Part shown: piece after piece, positions 34,707 to 44,361 of the stretch
How positions within the stretch are numbered: the first letter of the stretch is position 1
How the letters are laid out: each line of letters begins with the position of its first letter
From: Parachlamydiaceae bacterium
GTDB taxonomy: Bacteria; Chlamydiota; Chlamydiia; Chlamydiales; Parachlamydiaceae
DNA length: 58,140 bases
NCBI GenBank assembly: GCA_030147755.1
Contig: JASBUW010000133.1
Location: forward strand, 1-58,140
Direction of reading: 5' to 3'
Notes under the pieces: model-generated
Database searches by the model: none
Told to the model about the DNA's origin: nothing
What the model saw: only the letters and a program-made list of their open reading frames with translations
Made by a program: the position numbers and the translations under genes

Positions 34707-34888
34707 ACTACTCAGATGATAGTTTTAAAAGCTCAAACGCAGAGACGCAAGAGACGCGATGACGTAGAAGATAACAAAAGAATAAGATAAAAATTGCAAA
34801 GCCTTTCTTTATTTTTCTTGTTATCCTCTGCGTCATCGCGTCTCTTGCGTCTCTGCGTTTGAGCTTTTAAAACTATCATCTGAGTAGT
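34707..34888. repeat. Inverted repeat with 58-bp perfect arms
   Basis: ACTACTCAGATGATAGTTTT... (34707-34764) is repeated inverted at 34831-34888. The inner words AAACGCAGAGACGCAAGAGACGCG are related to those in the 12687-12930 element and to known dispersed words in other bacteria. It fills the 373-bp gap between two genes on the minus strand. Confidence 0.9.
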
Positions 34889-34921
34889 GACGATGATTTA
34901 TACTTTTACGCAAGCTTAAGC

Positions 34922-35236
34922 TTATTCAAGCGCATAGACATTCCATTTGCCTTTGTAAAATCTTCCATCTACAGTCCCTAAAAGTTTAGCTGTCTTGGGG
35001 AGATTCTCTTTGGAAGCATTCTCGCGTACGAATAAAGCTTTAGGTGTTTTAACAATACCTTCCACATGATAAAAGGCATTTAAACTTCCATCTGGATTTG
35101 GTTGCTCTAAAGCAAAAACGCTAATTTTTTTGCCATCTTCAGATTTTAATTCAAAACATCCACAAGCATTTAAATGTAGAGTTGCGCATAATCCGCCTAT
35201 TGCCATCATATAACCAATCTTATGCATAACTTGCAT
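34922..35236 (-). CDS. Small putative lipoprotein
   Basis: The 104-aa protein has a short signal peptide ending in a lipobox-like LNAC (C25) followed by GCFELK. The mature part (about 80 aa) is a small beta-rich domain with no recognised family. AAAGGAAG is 6 nt before the ATG. It is probably anchored in a membrane facing the periplasm or surface. Confidence 0.6.
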   Translation of the reverse strand: MQVMHKIGYMMAIGGLCATLHLNACGCFELKSEDGKKISVFALEQPNPDGSLNAFYHVEGIVKTPKALFVRENASKENLPKTAKLLGTVDGRFYKGKWNVYALE

Positions 35237-35388
35237 GATTTACTTCCTTTGTTAAAGTCTTACGTGTTTAGATAGAGGGTGAATTCAATAATCAATTTTT
35301 GAATTCTCATTCATAGATATATCAAAAGCATAAAACTGACGCAATAAACTTGTTATCTTAAGACGGAAATAATGCTATTAAATAAGAA

Positions 35389-35426
35389 AAAAAACGACTT
35401 TAACCTTACCGTTAAAGTCGTTTTTT
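35389..35426 (-). terminator. Rho-independent terminator of secA
   Basis: A 16-bp perfect stem (AAAAAACGACTTTAAC against GTTAAAGTCGTTTTTT) with a 6-nt loop lies 55 bp after the secA stop. Read on the minus strand it ends in a long T run. The symmetry would also let it terminate plus-strand transcripts. Confidence 0.85.
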
Positions 35427-35480
35427 ATTGTTTATTTTTGTATTTAATCAGAAGCTAATAGTTGCCTTAATTAAAGCACT

Positions 35481-38400
35481 CTAGACCGCTTCTGCATGAG
35501 TTTGACAGCATTTCTTATATTTCTTGCCGCTGCCACAAGGACATAACTCATTGCGACCGACGCGTGGACCTGCTGTGATGGGATCTTCTTTTTCTTCTTC
35601 TCCCTCATCGGAATCAGAATCATCACTACCATGGCCATTTTGCTGTTCCTGCGGCATAGGCTGCAGTTTTTGTAAATCATCAAACAGAGAACGATTGGTT
35701 TCCATGCGTACTCCCGCTTGCTGTAAGAGCTGCTGGAGTGTTTGTTGATGCGTGACGATTTCAAAGCGGAATAACGAGCGTGCAATCTCTGTACGCAGAT
35801 TATTACTTAATTCATCAAACAAAGTAAACGCCTCATGTTTAAATTCCGTCAGCGGATCGCGCTGTCCCACTGCACGTAAAGTCACATCTGCCCGTAGATG
35901 GTCCATACGCAGCAAATGCTCTTGCCACATTTGATCTGTTTTGCGAATCATCAAGCTACGTACTGCATTATGAGCCGGTTGGGCAGGTTCTCCGTGTGCA
36001 ATTAATTGAGGAGGCACTTTTGCATTTTCGCGTTTTAATTTATCTTGAAATGCCTGCACCACTTTTTCTGCTGCAAAAGCTTCTAATTGTTCAACATCGA
36101 GATGCTCTTGATCAAAGTCTTGCGGCTCAAAAGTGACGGGAAATAGGTGCAACAACCATTGCCGATATCCTTCCGGGTTCCATCCTTGCTCTTCTCCACG
36201 ACTCTGAAAGAAGCGCTCTGCTCCAATGGCACAGACGCTTTCGATGACTTCTATAGCCAGTGGCTCAATGTCATCTAAACGCAAAATATCATTGCGGAAG
36301 GCATAGATTTCTTGTCGCTGTTTATTCATGACGTCATCATATTCTAAGGTATGCTTACGCATCATGTAGTTGCGCTGCTCGACTCTTTTCTGCGCCGTTT
36401 CAATAGACTTATTAAGCATACGCGCAGAAATAGGCTCTCCTTCAGGCGGGCGAAACTTTTGCAACACCGCGGTAATACGTGGAGAAGCAAACAAACGCAA
36501 CAGAGAATCTTCAAATGAAATGTAAAACTTCGAAGAACCGGGATCCCCTTGACGCGCAGAACGGCCGCGCAGCTGACGATCAATACGGCGCGATTGGTGA
36601 CGCGTAGTTCCTACAACGAACAGCCCCCCTAAGTCTGCTACACCGGGTTCCAATTTGATGTCTGTTCCACGACCTGCCATATTCGTCGCAACCGTAATAG
36701 CACCTCGCTTACCCGCTTGCGCAATAATTTCTGCTTCGCGTTCATTTTGTTTAGCATTCAAAACAGTATGCTCAAGTCCATTTTGCTTAAAAATGCGTGC
36801 TAATTTCTCAGAGACTTCCACAGATTCTGTTCCAATCAAAATGGGACGCCCTTTTTCATGTTCTGTACGCACTTCTTTCAAAATGGCATTATATTTTTCA
36901 CGTTCCGTCATGTAAATTTCATCATTGAAGTCTTGGCGATGACAAGGACGATGCGTCGGGATATCTAATACATCTAATTTATAAATTTCTTTGAACTCTT
37001 GCGCTTCCGTCGTGGCTGTTCCTGTCATGCCAGACAACTTCTCATACATGCGGAAGAAGTTTTGCAAAGTAATCGTCGCATACGTTTGCGTTTCTTTTTG
37101 GATTTCCACTCCTTCTTTAGCTTCAATCGCTTGGTGTAATCCATCTGAGAAACGTCGACCTGGCTGAGGACGTCCTGTGTGCTCATCGATAATGACAATT
37201 TTATTGTCTTGGATGATGTAATCCACATCTTTTTCCATTAAGAGATGACCACGCAACAATTGTCTGAGATTATGCGCACGCTCTTTACGTTTCGCGTCTT
37301 CTTCACGAATCGCCAATTTACGTGCAAGTTTGGCTTCTTCATCAAAATCAGGATTTTCATCAATTTTAATATATTCATGACTGATATCCATCATGATAAA
37401 GTCTTCCGGGCTTCCAATTCCTCCTGTATAAGTTTGCCAAGCCCCAATCCCTTTATCTGTCAGTTCATATTCATTTGCTTTTTCATCCACAATCATATAA
37501 AGCTCAGACAAGGCTTGCAGACGCTCTTGTTTATTCTGATCAGAATGGTAATAAAGGTCCCACTTATCAATAGCAGCACGCACATCTGGATTTTCTTTCG
37601 CTCTCTTCAAAATCTTATTTTGCGGCGTGCCTTTACCGACTAACCACAATTTGCGATAAGCTTCTTGCTCGGCTTCCTCTTGCTTCTTATCTTTCTTCGC
37701 TTGAGGATCCATATTCGCAAATTGATCGAGAACTTTGCGCGCTTCTGTGGCAAAACGATTGCACAGATCACGTTGACGACGCACAAGCTCTGCAACCCCC
37801 TCTTTGAGCTCATCATACATTTGACGGCTGTCAGGCACAGGACCTGAAATGATCAAGGGCGTACGCGCTTCATCGATCAAAATCGAGTCCACTTCATCGA
37901 TAATGGCAAAATAATAGCCGCGTTGAACTTGATCATCTTTTGACATCGCCATCGAGTTATCACGCAAATAGTCAAATCCAAATTCAGATGAAGTTCCATA
38001 AACAACATCACTCATATAAATTTGCTTACGTTTATCCAGAGGAACACTATTGGTTAAAGCGGCTGTTGTCAGTCCTAACCAACGCAAAATGCTTCCCACC
38101 CATTCACAGTCACGTTGAGCCAAATAATCATTGACTGTAACCAAGTGAACCGGCTTGCCTGAAAGGGCATTTAAATAAAGCGGCATCACCGCAGTAAGCG
38201 TTTTTCCTTCCCCGGTTTGCATTTCTGCGAGCGCTCCTGAGTGCATCGCAATAGCACCCAAAATCTGTACATCATAGGGAACCATATCCCATTTTTGGTT
38301 ATAACCGGAAACATGAACCTCTGTTCCACTTAAGCGACGACACGCTTGCTTGATCACTGCATAAGCTTCAGGCAACAGTTGATCTAGCGTTTCCCCTTTC

Positions 38401-38561
38401 TGATAGCGTTGACGAAACTCTTCTGTTTTTGCTTTCACTTGTTCATCTGTTAAAGAAGAAAACTGTTGATCCCAGCGGTTTACTTCTTGCACAATGCGAC
38501 GATATCTACCCAAAAGACGATCATGGGCACTACCAAATAGTTTCTTAAGAAATCCAATCAT
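35481..38561 (-). CDS. secA: Preprotein translocase ATPase SecA
   Basis: The 1026-aa protein has Walker A TGEGKT (116-121), the DEVD segment IIDEVDSILIDEARTPLIISGP, NMAGRGTDIKL and RQLRGRSARQGDPGSSKFY of the second motor domain, and a C-terminal zinc-binding tail CPCGSGKKYKKCC for SecB or ribosome contact. It drives export through SecYEG. A charged insertion of about 100 residues (about 250-340, DPQAKKDKKQEEAEQE) makes it longer than E. coli SecA, as in other chlamydiae. The start overlaps a small upstream ORF as ATGA. A terminator follows. Confidence 0.97.
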   Translation of the reverse strand: MIGFLKKLFGSAHDRLLGRYRRIVQEVNRWDQQFSSLTDEQVKAKTEEFRQRYQKGETLDQLLPEAYAVIKQACRRLSGTEVHVSGYNQKWDMVPYDVQILGAIAMHSGALAEMQTGEGKTLTAVMPLYLNALSGKPVHLVTVNDYLAQRDCEWVGSILRWLGLTTAALTNSVPLDKRKQIYMSDVVYGTSSEFGFDYLRDNSMAMSKDDQVQRGYYFAIIDEVDSILIDEARTPLIISGPVPDSRQMYDELKEGVAELVRRQRDLCNRFATEARKVLDQFANMDPQAKKDKKQEEAEQEAYRKLWLVGKGTPQNKILKRAKENPDVRAAIDKWDLYYHSDQNKQERLQALSELYMIVDEKANEYELTDKGIGAWQTYTGGIGSPEDFIMMDISHEYIKIDENPDFDEEAKLARKLAIREEDAKRKERAHNLRQLLRGHLLMEKDVDYIIQDNKIVIIDEHTGRPQPGRRFSDGLHQAIEAKEGVEIQKETQTYATITLQNFFRMYEKLSGMTGTATTEAQEFKEIYKLDVLDIPTHRPCHRQDFNDEIYMTEREKYNAILKEVRTEHEKGRPILIGTESVEVSEKLARIFKQNGLEHTVLNAKQNEREAEIIAQAGKRGAITVATNMAGRGTDIKLEPGVADLGGLFVVGTTRHQSRRIDRQLRGRSARQGDPGSSKFYISFEDSLLRLFASPRITAVLQKFRPPEGEPISARMLNKSIETAQKRVEQRNYMMRKHTLEYDDVMNKQRQEIYAFRNDILRLDDIEPLAIEVIESVCAIGAERFFQSRGEEQGWNPEGYRQWLLHLFPVTFEPQDFDQEHLDVEQLEAFAAEKVVQAFQDKLKRENAKVPPQLIAHGEPAQPAHNAVRSLMIRKTDQMWQEHLLRMDHLRADVTLRAVGQRDPLTEFKHEAFTLFDELSNNLRTEIARSLFRFEIVTHQQTLQQLLQQAGVRMETNRSLFDDLQKLQPMPQEQQNGHGSDDSDSDEGEEEKEDPITAGPRVGRNELCPCGSGKKYKKCCQTHAEAV

Positions 38562-38668
38562 ATTTTTCTTCTCTGTTTGAATGGCCTCTCTTCAGGAACG
38601 AGAAAACCACAATTTAAAGGCATAAATTTATCATAATGGTAAGGATAAATATTAGGATAATAACTCAT
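38558..38668 (-). CDS. Small ORF translationally coupled to secA
   Basis: A 36-codon reading frame (MSYYPNIYPYHYDKF...) ends in TGA that overlaps the secA ATG (ATGA). An in-frame TTG extends it to 65 codons (38755). It has no signal peptide and no known family. Coupling like this resembles the secM-secA arrangement, but the sequence is unlike SecM. Its ribosome binding site is weak (GAAAG), so it may not be a gene. Confidence 0.3.
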   Translation of the reverse strand: MSYYPNIYPYHYDKFMPLNCGFLVPEERPFKQRRKI

Positions 38669-38882
38669 TTCTTTCAAAAGGTTTAACGCTGTTCTTATTT
38701 TTGAAAAATTTTCAACACTATACTTATAATTATATCGTAACACATTAATTACCAATAGTTTATTTTCTATTAAAAGATTATATCCCTTTTGAATAATATT
38801 TTCAGCAAGATTCTCTCTCTTGTCAAAAAGGATTTAACGCGTTAAAGTATTAATTAATCAAGAATTAGAACAAAGGAGATGA

Positions 38883-39632
38883 ATGATGAGATCCTCTAAC
38901 CCTGCTTTAATCGCCAACCCTTTCTCTGGATTTGGGTTGGTATCTGAATCGAATACGATGACGATTCGCGGAACTGTCAATAAGACATTAATTTTATTAG
39001 CTTTGGTCCTTATCCCGGCTGCTTGGGTATGGCTCAAATTTGTGCAAGCCGGTCAAAATCCTGCAGCTGTTCAAACATGGATGTGGGTAGGCTTAATTGG
39101 AGGATTAATAGCCTCTTTAGCAACAATTTTCAAAAAAGAATGGGCACCTATGACAGCTCCTTTATATGCTGTGCTAGAAGGCTTGTTTTTAGGTGCAATT
39201 TCGTCTGTTTTTGAAGCGAGTTATCCAGGTATTGTCATGCAAGCGGTCAGTTTATCGATTGCCACCTTACTTGTGATGTTAGTGGCTTATCAATCAGGAT
39301 GGATCCGTGCGACTGAACGTTTTAAATGGGGCGTTGTAGCAGCTACCGGCGGCATTATGCTGGTTTATTTAGTGTCTATGGTGCTGGGACTATTTCATAT
39401 TAATGTTCCTTTTATCACAGGAAGCGGAACATTCAGTATTATTTTTAGTCTTTTTGTGGTGGGGATTGCCGCGTTAAATTTCATTTTAGATTTTGATTTT
39501 ATTGAACAAGGCTCACGTGCTGGTGTACCGAAATACATGGAATGGTATGGCGCATTTGCGCTCATGGTCACACTCATTTGGCTTTACTTGGAGATTTTGC
39601 GTTTATTAGCAAAAATTAATGATCGTCGTTAA
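38883..39632 (+). CDS. Bax inhibitor-1/YccA-like membrane protein
   Basis: The 249-aa protein has seven membrane spans and the layout of the large-type Bax inhibitor-1 family: PLYAVLEGLFLGAISSVFE in span 3, and ALNFILDFDFIEQGSRAGVPKYMEWYGAF near the end with conserved acidic residues in the pore region. Members act as pH-sensitive calcium leak channels or interact with FtsH. AAGGAG precedes the start; an ATG 3 nt later is equally possible. It is followed by a CTCTGTG repeat. Confidence 0.88.
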   Translation: MMRSSNPALIANPFSGFGLVSESNTMTIRGTVNKTLILLALVLIPAAWVWLKFVQAGQNPAAVQTWMWVGLIGGLIASLATIFKKEWAPMTAPLYAVLEGLFLGAISSVFEASYPGIVMQAVSLSIATLLVMLVAYQSGWIRATERFKWGVVAATGGIMLVYLVSMVLGLFHINVPFITGSGTFSIIFSLFVVGIAALNFILDFDFIEQGSRAGVPKYMEWYGAFALMVTLIWLYLEILRLLAKINDRR

Positions 39633-39650
39633 AATCTTTGTAAAAATTAT

Positions 39651-39726
39651 TTTCTCTCTGTGCTCTCCGTGTCCTCTGTGGTAAACTTAATAAATAACCA
39701 CAGAGCACACAGAGAGCACAGAGGAA
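39651..39726. repeat. CTCTGTG-family inverted repeat, copy 4
   Basis: The arms 39651-39682 and 39697-39726 are near-perfect inverses around TAAACTTAATAAAT-like DNA. It lies between convergent genes and ends 5 bp before the stop of the STAS gene, a likely shared terminator. Confidence 0.85.
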
Positions 39727-39731
39727 AAGAA

Positions 39732-40070
39732 TTAGACATTCTCTATTTCTTTAGCGTTATACGTTTCTCGTACGTTTAATATTTGATTAAAACCCGTCAT
39801 TTCAAACACTTCTGCGACCAAGGGGCGAGGAGCAATGATATAAATATCAGCCGTCGCACCTACTTTTTGCTTATAATCAAGCAAAACTTTCAATCCGCTG
39901 CTAGTGATATATTCTAAATCCTGCATGAAAAACACAAGTCGCTTAGCTTTTTGAACCAGAGCTTTTTCAACTTCTGCTTGAAATAGAGATACCGTCACCG
40001 GATCAATTTGTCCCGCTAAAGTAATTTTTGCAATTCCATTGACCATTTCAAAATTTGTTTTCAATATCAT
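39732..40070 (-). CDS. STAS-domain anti-sigma factor antagonist
   Basis: The 112-aa protein is a single STAS domain of the SpoIIAA/RsbV type: GIAKITLAGQIDP at the start, and DLEYITSSGLKVLLDYKQK with the conserved phosphorylatable Ser (about 57-58). It would bind an RsbW-like kinase in a partner-switching pathway, which chlamydiae use to control sigma factors. GAGG lies 7 nt before the ATG. No kinase or phosphatase gene is adjacent. Confidence 0.88.
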   Translation of the reverse strand: MILKTNFEMVNGIAKITLAGQIDPVTVSLFQAEVEKALVQKAKRLVFFMQDLEYITSSGLKVLLDYKQKVGATADIYIIAPRPLVAEVFEMTGFNQILNVRETYNAKEIENV

Positions 40071-40102
40071 CCATCAACCTCAGTTCTTAAAACTTCAATG
40101 CG

Positions 40103-40411
40103 TTATCTACTTACATGAAAATAAACGCCTGCAGCTCCGGTATCATTGTAATAAGGAGAATCATATTCGTAAGGATTATAATAAGGATGAGGTTTTCTAC
40201 AACGAGAGCAACCATGATAGCGATAACGATCTAAATCTCTATAGTAAGTGGCACAATCCGCTGTACCCCGATGATTACTCCATTGCGCTGAAAAAAGAGG
40301 GTCATGGACATTTTCAGCCCATTGTCCACCGTTCCCACCAAAATAATCTGCGGTAAGCAGACAAGGAAGCACAATTAATCCCTTTATGAGCAAAGCTTGT
40401 AAGCGAGACAT
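40103..40411 (-). CDS. Small secreted Tyr/His-rich protein
   Basis: The 102-aa protein has a signal-like N-terminus (MSRLQALLIKGLIVLPCLLTA) followed by a polar part rich in Tyr, Asp, Arg and His (PHPYYNPYEYDSPYYN). A CSRC pair may bind metal. The family is not recognised. AGGAGGG lies 6 nt before this ATG; another ATG is 3 nt earlier. Confidence 0.55.
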   Translation of the reverse strand: MSRLQALLIKGLIVLPCLLTADYFGGNGGQWAENVHDPLFSAQWSNHRGTADCATYYRDLDRYRYHGCSRCRKPHPYYNPYEYDSPYYNDTGAAGVYFHVSR

Positions 40412-40463
40412 CATCAACCCTCCTTTATGACATTATAAACTTGAGAGTATCAACTGAATATTT

Positions 40464-40509
40464 TCAAAGTTTTGAATGCACGCTTTAACTGAAACATTCA
40501 AAACTTTGA
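40464..40509. terminator. Perfect 15-bp stem-loop after the secreted protein gene
   Basis: TCAAAGTTTTGAATG (40464-40478) is perfectly inverted at 40495-40509, 11 bp beyond the stop of the 40521-40958 gene. There is no clear T run on the minus strand, so it may be an RNA-stabilising hairpin rather than an intrinsic terminator. Confidence 0.55.
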
Positions 40510-40520
40510 TCATTCATCAT

Positions 40521-40958
40521 TTATTCGACAGCTTCATTTACTTCAAAAAACACGTTTGAATGGCTTGAACGTGGCTCTACACTCACAACCGTGATGATAG
40601 GAGGTCCAATTTGTGGATTTGATGTCAATACCAATTGAACTCGATATGTATTAGTTTGATTACGGTTCCCTCTACGATTATGATGCCATCCACAACCCGT
40701 CTCAACTGCTTCTTGAAAACCTCTTTGTACACGTGTGACAACTTCATAAAAACTTGTTGAAGCTGTTAAGTTTCTAGTTTTTCTCTTAATATCTATAATG
40801 AATTCATCTTGAGGAATCGTCGCTTGTAAAAGAGGCGATGAGATAATCGCATTGTATTCAAGTAAACTTTCACCTAAGTTGGAAGGTATTCCTACAAGCG
40901 CTTGTGCACCCTGTATGAAAGCAAAGCTGGCAATTAACGAAAACACAATCTTTTTCAT
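40521..40958 (-). CDS. Secreted protein of unknown function
   Basis: The 145-aa protein has a clear signal peptide (MKKIVFSLIASFAFIQGAQA). The mature domain is beta-rich with one Cys (ETGCGWHHNRRG). No family is recognised. GGAG lies 6 nt before the ATG. The gene is followed by a strong hairpin. Confidence 0.65.
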   Translation of the reverse strand: MKKIVFSLIASFAFIQGAQALVGIPSNLGESLLEYNAIISSPLLQATIPQDEFIIDIKRKTRNLTASTSFYEVVTRVQRGFQEAVETGCGWHHNRRGNRNQTNTYRVQLVLTSNPQIGPPIITVVSVEPRSSHSNVFFEVNEAVE

Positions 40959-41176
40959 TTAGAACTCCTATGATATAAAATTCAATGTTGTCTTTCGAAC
41001 TCTTCTTTTAGTCCATCAGATACATTCAATATTTGTCATAGCGCCTCATCATTTTCTTGTCAAAAATTAAATTTAATGGATGTTATTAATTAATTTAAGG
41101 AGATAAGATAATTAATTTCAATTTTTGTTTATAATTTTAAAAAATCGTTTATATTTAAATAAATAAAGCGTTTTTT

Positions 41177-41566
41177 TTATTTTCCTGAAGTCAGAAAATC
41201 ATAAAAATCAGCTTCATTTGTAATGAGAATGCTGTGATACTGTTGGCAAATAGGATGCACAGCATTCAAGACTTCGGGATCTCCCACCCCTGGAATGCAA
41301 ATCGCATCTAATTGAGGAATTAAACTTTGCTGTTCTAATAGACGTACACCGGATAGATAATCTTGAGTGCTAAAGCCTTCTTCCGGAACGCGAAAGAAGA
41401 TCAGTTGGCGTTTAAATAGTAAAGCCTGCACAGCGTAGTACAATCCCTTACTATTTGGCGGAGGATTGCCAAAAAATTCATCGAGTTGTTCCAAACTTTG
41501 GCAATAATAAGCGGTGCGGAATTCCCCTTTTTCCGCCTCTCCAAATAAAGCAATTGTGTAAATCAT
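41177..41566 (-). CDS. Unknown 129-aa protein downstream of eno
   Basis: The protein is soluble with alternating alpha/beta segments. It begins MIYTIALFGEAEKGEF and has AICIPGVGDPEVLNAV near the end, as in small Rossmann-like domains. No catalytic motif is known to me. It starts 30 bp after the eno stop, so it probably shares the enolase transcript. The ribosome binding site is weak. Confidence 0.6.
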   Translation of the reverse strand: MIYTIALFGEAEKGEFRTAYYCQSLEQLDEFFGNPPPNSKGLYYAVQALLFKRQLIFFRVPEEGFSTQDYLSGVRLLEQQSLIPQLDAICIPGVGDPEVLNAVHPICQQYHSILITNEADFYDFLTSGK

Positions 41567-41596
41567 AGTCGCTCATTTTTCTACAAAGAACGCGTT

Positions 41597-42970
<1,374 letters not shown>

Positions 42971-43023
42971 TCAATCACATGAATTCCCACCATAAAGATC
43001 ACTTCTTTTATACACAAACTTTT

Positions 43024-44184
43024 TTAACGCCGTACATGTTCTTCTTGAATACCTTCCCTTAACGCTTGATAGGATTCATAACGCAATGGAGAGAGTTTTT
43101 CTTCTTCTAAAGCCTGAATCACGGCACATTGATCCTCTTGAGTATGTGTACAATCGGCAAATTTGCATTGAGCTCCCAATTCATGAATTTCAGGAAAATA
43201 GCTTTCAATTTCTTCAGGTTGTAAATCCCATACTCCAAAGCTTTTGATTCCAGGAGTGTCGACACACCATCCCCCAAATTCTAAAGGAATTAATTGTGTG
43301 GTGGTAGTAGTGTGAGAGCCTTTTTTTGTTTTCTCAACAACTTCTCCCACTCGTAATTGCAGTCCTGTGACCGCATTAATTAAAGAAGATTTGCCTACTC
43401 CTGAAGGACCTGAAAAGACAGATGATTTATCTCGCATCGCTTCTTTGAGTTCGTCAAGTCCCGTCCCTTGTTCTGTACTGACCGCAATTAAAGGAGCCCC
43501 CGCTTGTTTATATGCCTGCACAGCTTCTGCGAAAATGAGTGTTTGTTGCTCTAAAAGAAGAGGATCTATTTCTGTTCCTTCTTCCAAAAGATCCATTTTA
43601 TTAATGACAATCAGAGGCTCCATGCCTCCTTTAGAAGTGGCGATGATATAACGGTCAATAATCGAGGTTTTCAAAGGCGGATTCACAACCGAGACGGTGA
43701 TAATGACCTGATCAATATTGACAGCAATCAATTGCTCATTGCGACGCGACAAATTATCTGCACGAGACAACACCGACCGGCGAGGTTTGACATGCCCAAT
43801 AATTCCTTCACCTTCGGCCGTCTCTTCAAATAAAACAAAATCTCCTACAGCCACCAGATTCTTGGCACGCGTTTTATCTTTTTTCAAGAGCCCTTTCAAA
43901 ACGCAGCTCACTTTCTTGCCTTGCCAATCCACAAGAATGCCTTGGGGCATGATGGACAGTACGCGTCCCTCCAACCAATCTTGTTTGCTTAATTTCGCTT
44001 CTTGATCGCGCTCTAAGCTTTTACGGTATTTCTCATGGTCGGTTTTCTTGTATTTAGAACGATCTTTAGCCATCGCCATTTTACGTTGCTTTTTGCCTTC
44101 TTTGCGATTCTGCCCTAAGTATTCTTCTTCAACAGGACACCCAATCCAACGGCGAGAACGCTCTTCTTCATCTGGCTTTTTCAT
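43024..44184 (-). CDS. rsgA: Ribosome small-subunit GTPase RsgA
   Basis: The 386-aa protein has the circularly permuted GTPase order that defines RsgA: NKMD (195-198), then Walker A GPSGVGKS (259-266), then DTPG (309-312). These are preceded by an OB-fold (about 70-135) and followed by a zinc knuckle (C340, C345, H347, C353). It helps mature the 30S subunit. A 65-residue highly charged N-terminal extension (EGKKQRKMAMAKDRSKYKK) is longer than in E. coli and may contact rRNA. Confidence 0.93.
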   Translation of the reverse strand: MKKPDEEERSRRWIGCPVEEEYLGQNRKEGKKQRKMAMAKDRSKYKKTDHEKYRKSLERDQEAKLSKQDWLEGRVLSIMPQGILVDWQGKKVSCVLKGLLKKDKTRAKNLVAVGDFVLFEETAEGEGIIGHVKPRRSVLSRADNLSRRNEQLIAVNIDQVIITVSVVNPPLKTSIIDRYIIATSKGGMEPLIVINKMDLLEEGTEIDPLLLEQQTLIFAEAVQAYKQAGAPLIAVSTEQGTGLDELKEAMRDKSSVFSGPSGVGKSSLINAVTGLQLRVGEVVEKTKKGSHTTTTTQLIPLEFGGWCVDTPGIKSFGVWDLQPEEIESYFPEIHELGAQCKFADCTHTQEDQCAVIQALEEEKLSPLRYESYQALREGIQEEHVRR

Positions 44185-44361
44185 TTATCAACCTAATTTT
44201 TATTTTTATTATAACGCACACCTAGGGAAGGTGCAAAGATAAAGTATTTTTTTCTATCTCTAAAAGTATAATTACCACATACAATTTGAATTTAATTTTG
44301 TTGACTAATTAAATTATTAATCTATAATATACATTATTTAATAAATAAATTTAAGGTTTTT

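Noticed and set aside
37245-37643. 132-codon frame opposite secA
   Set aside because: It is a shadow of the secA insertion region, without motif or start signal.
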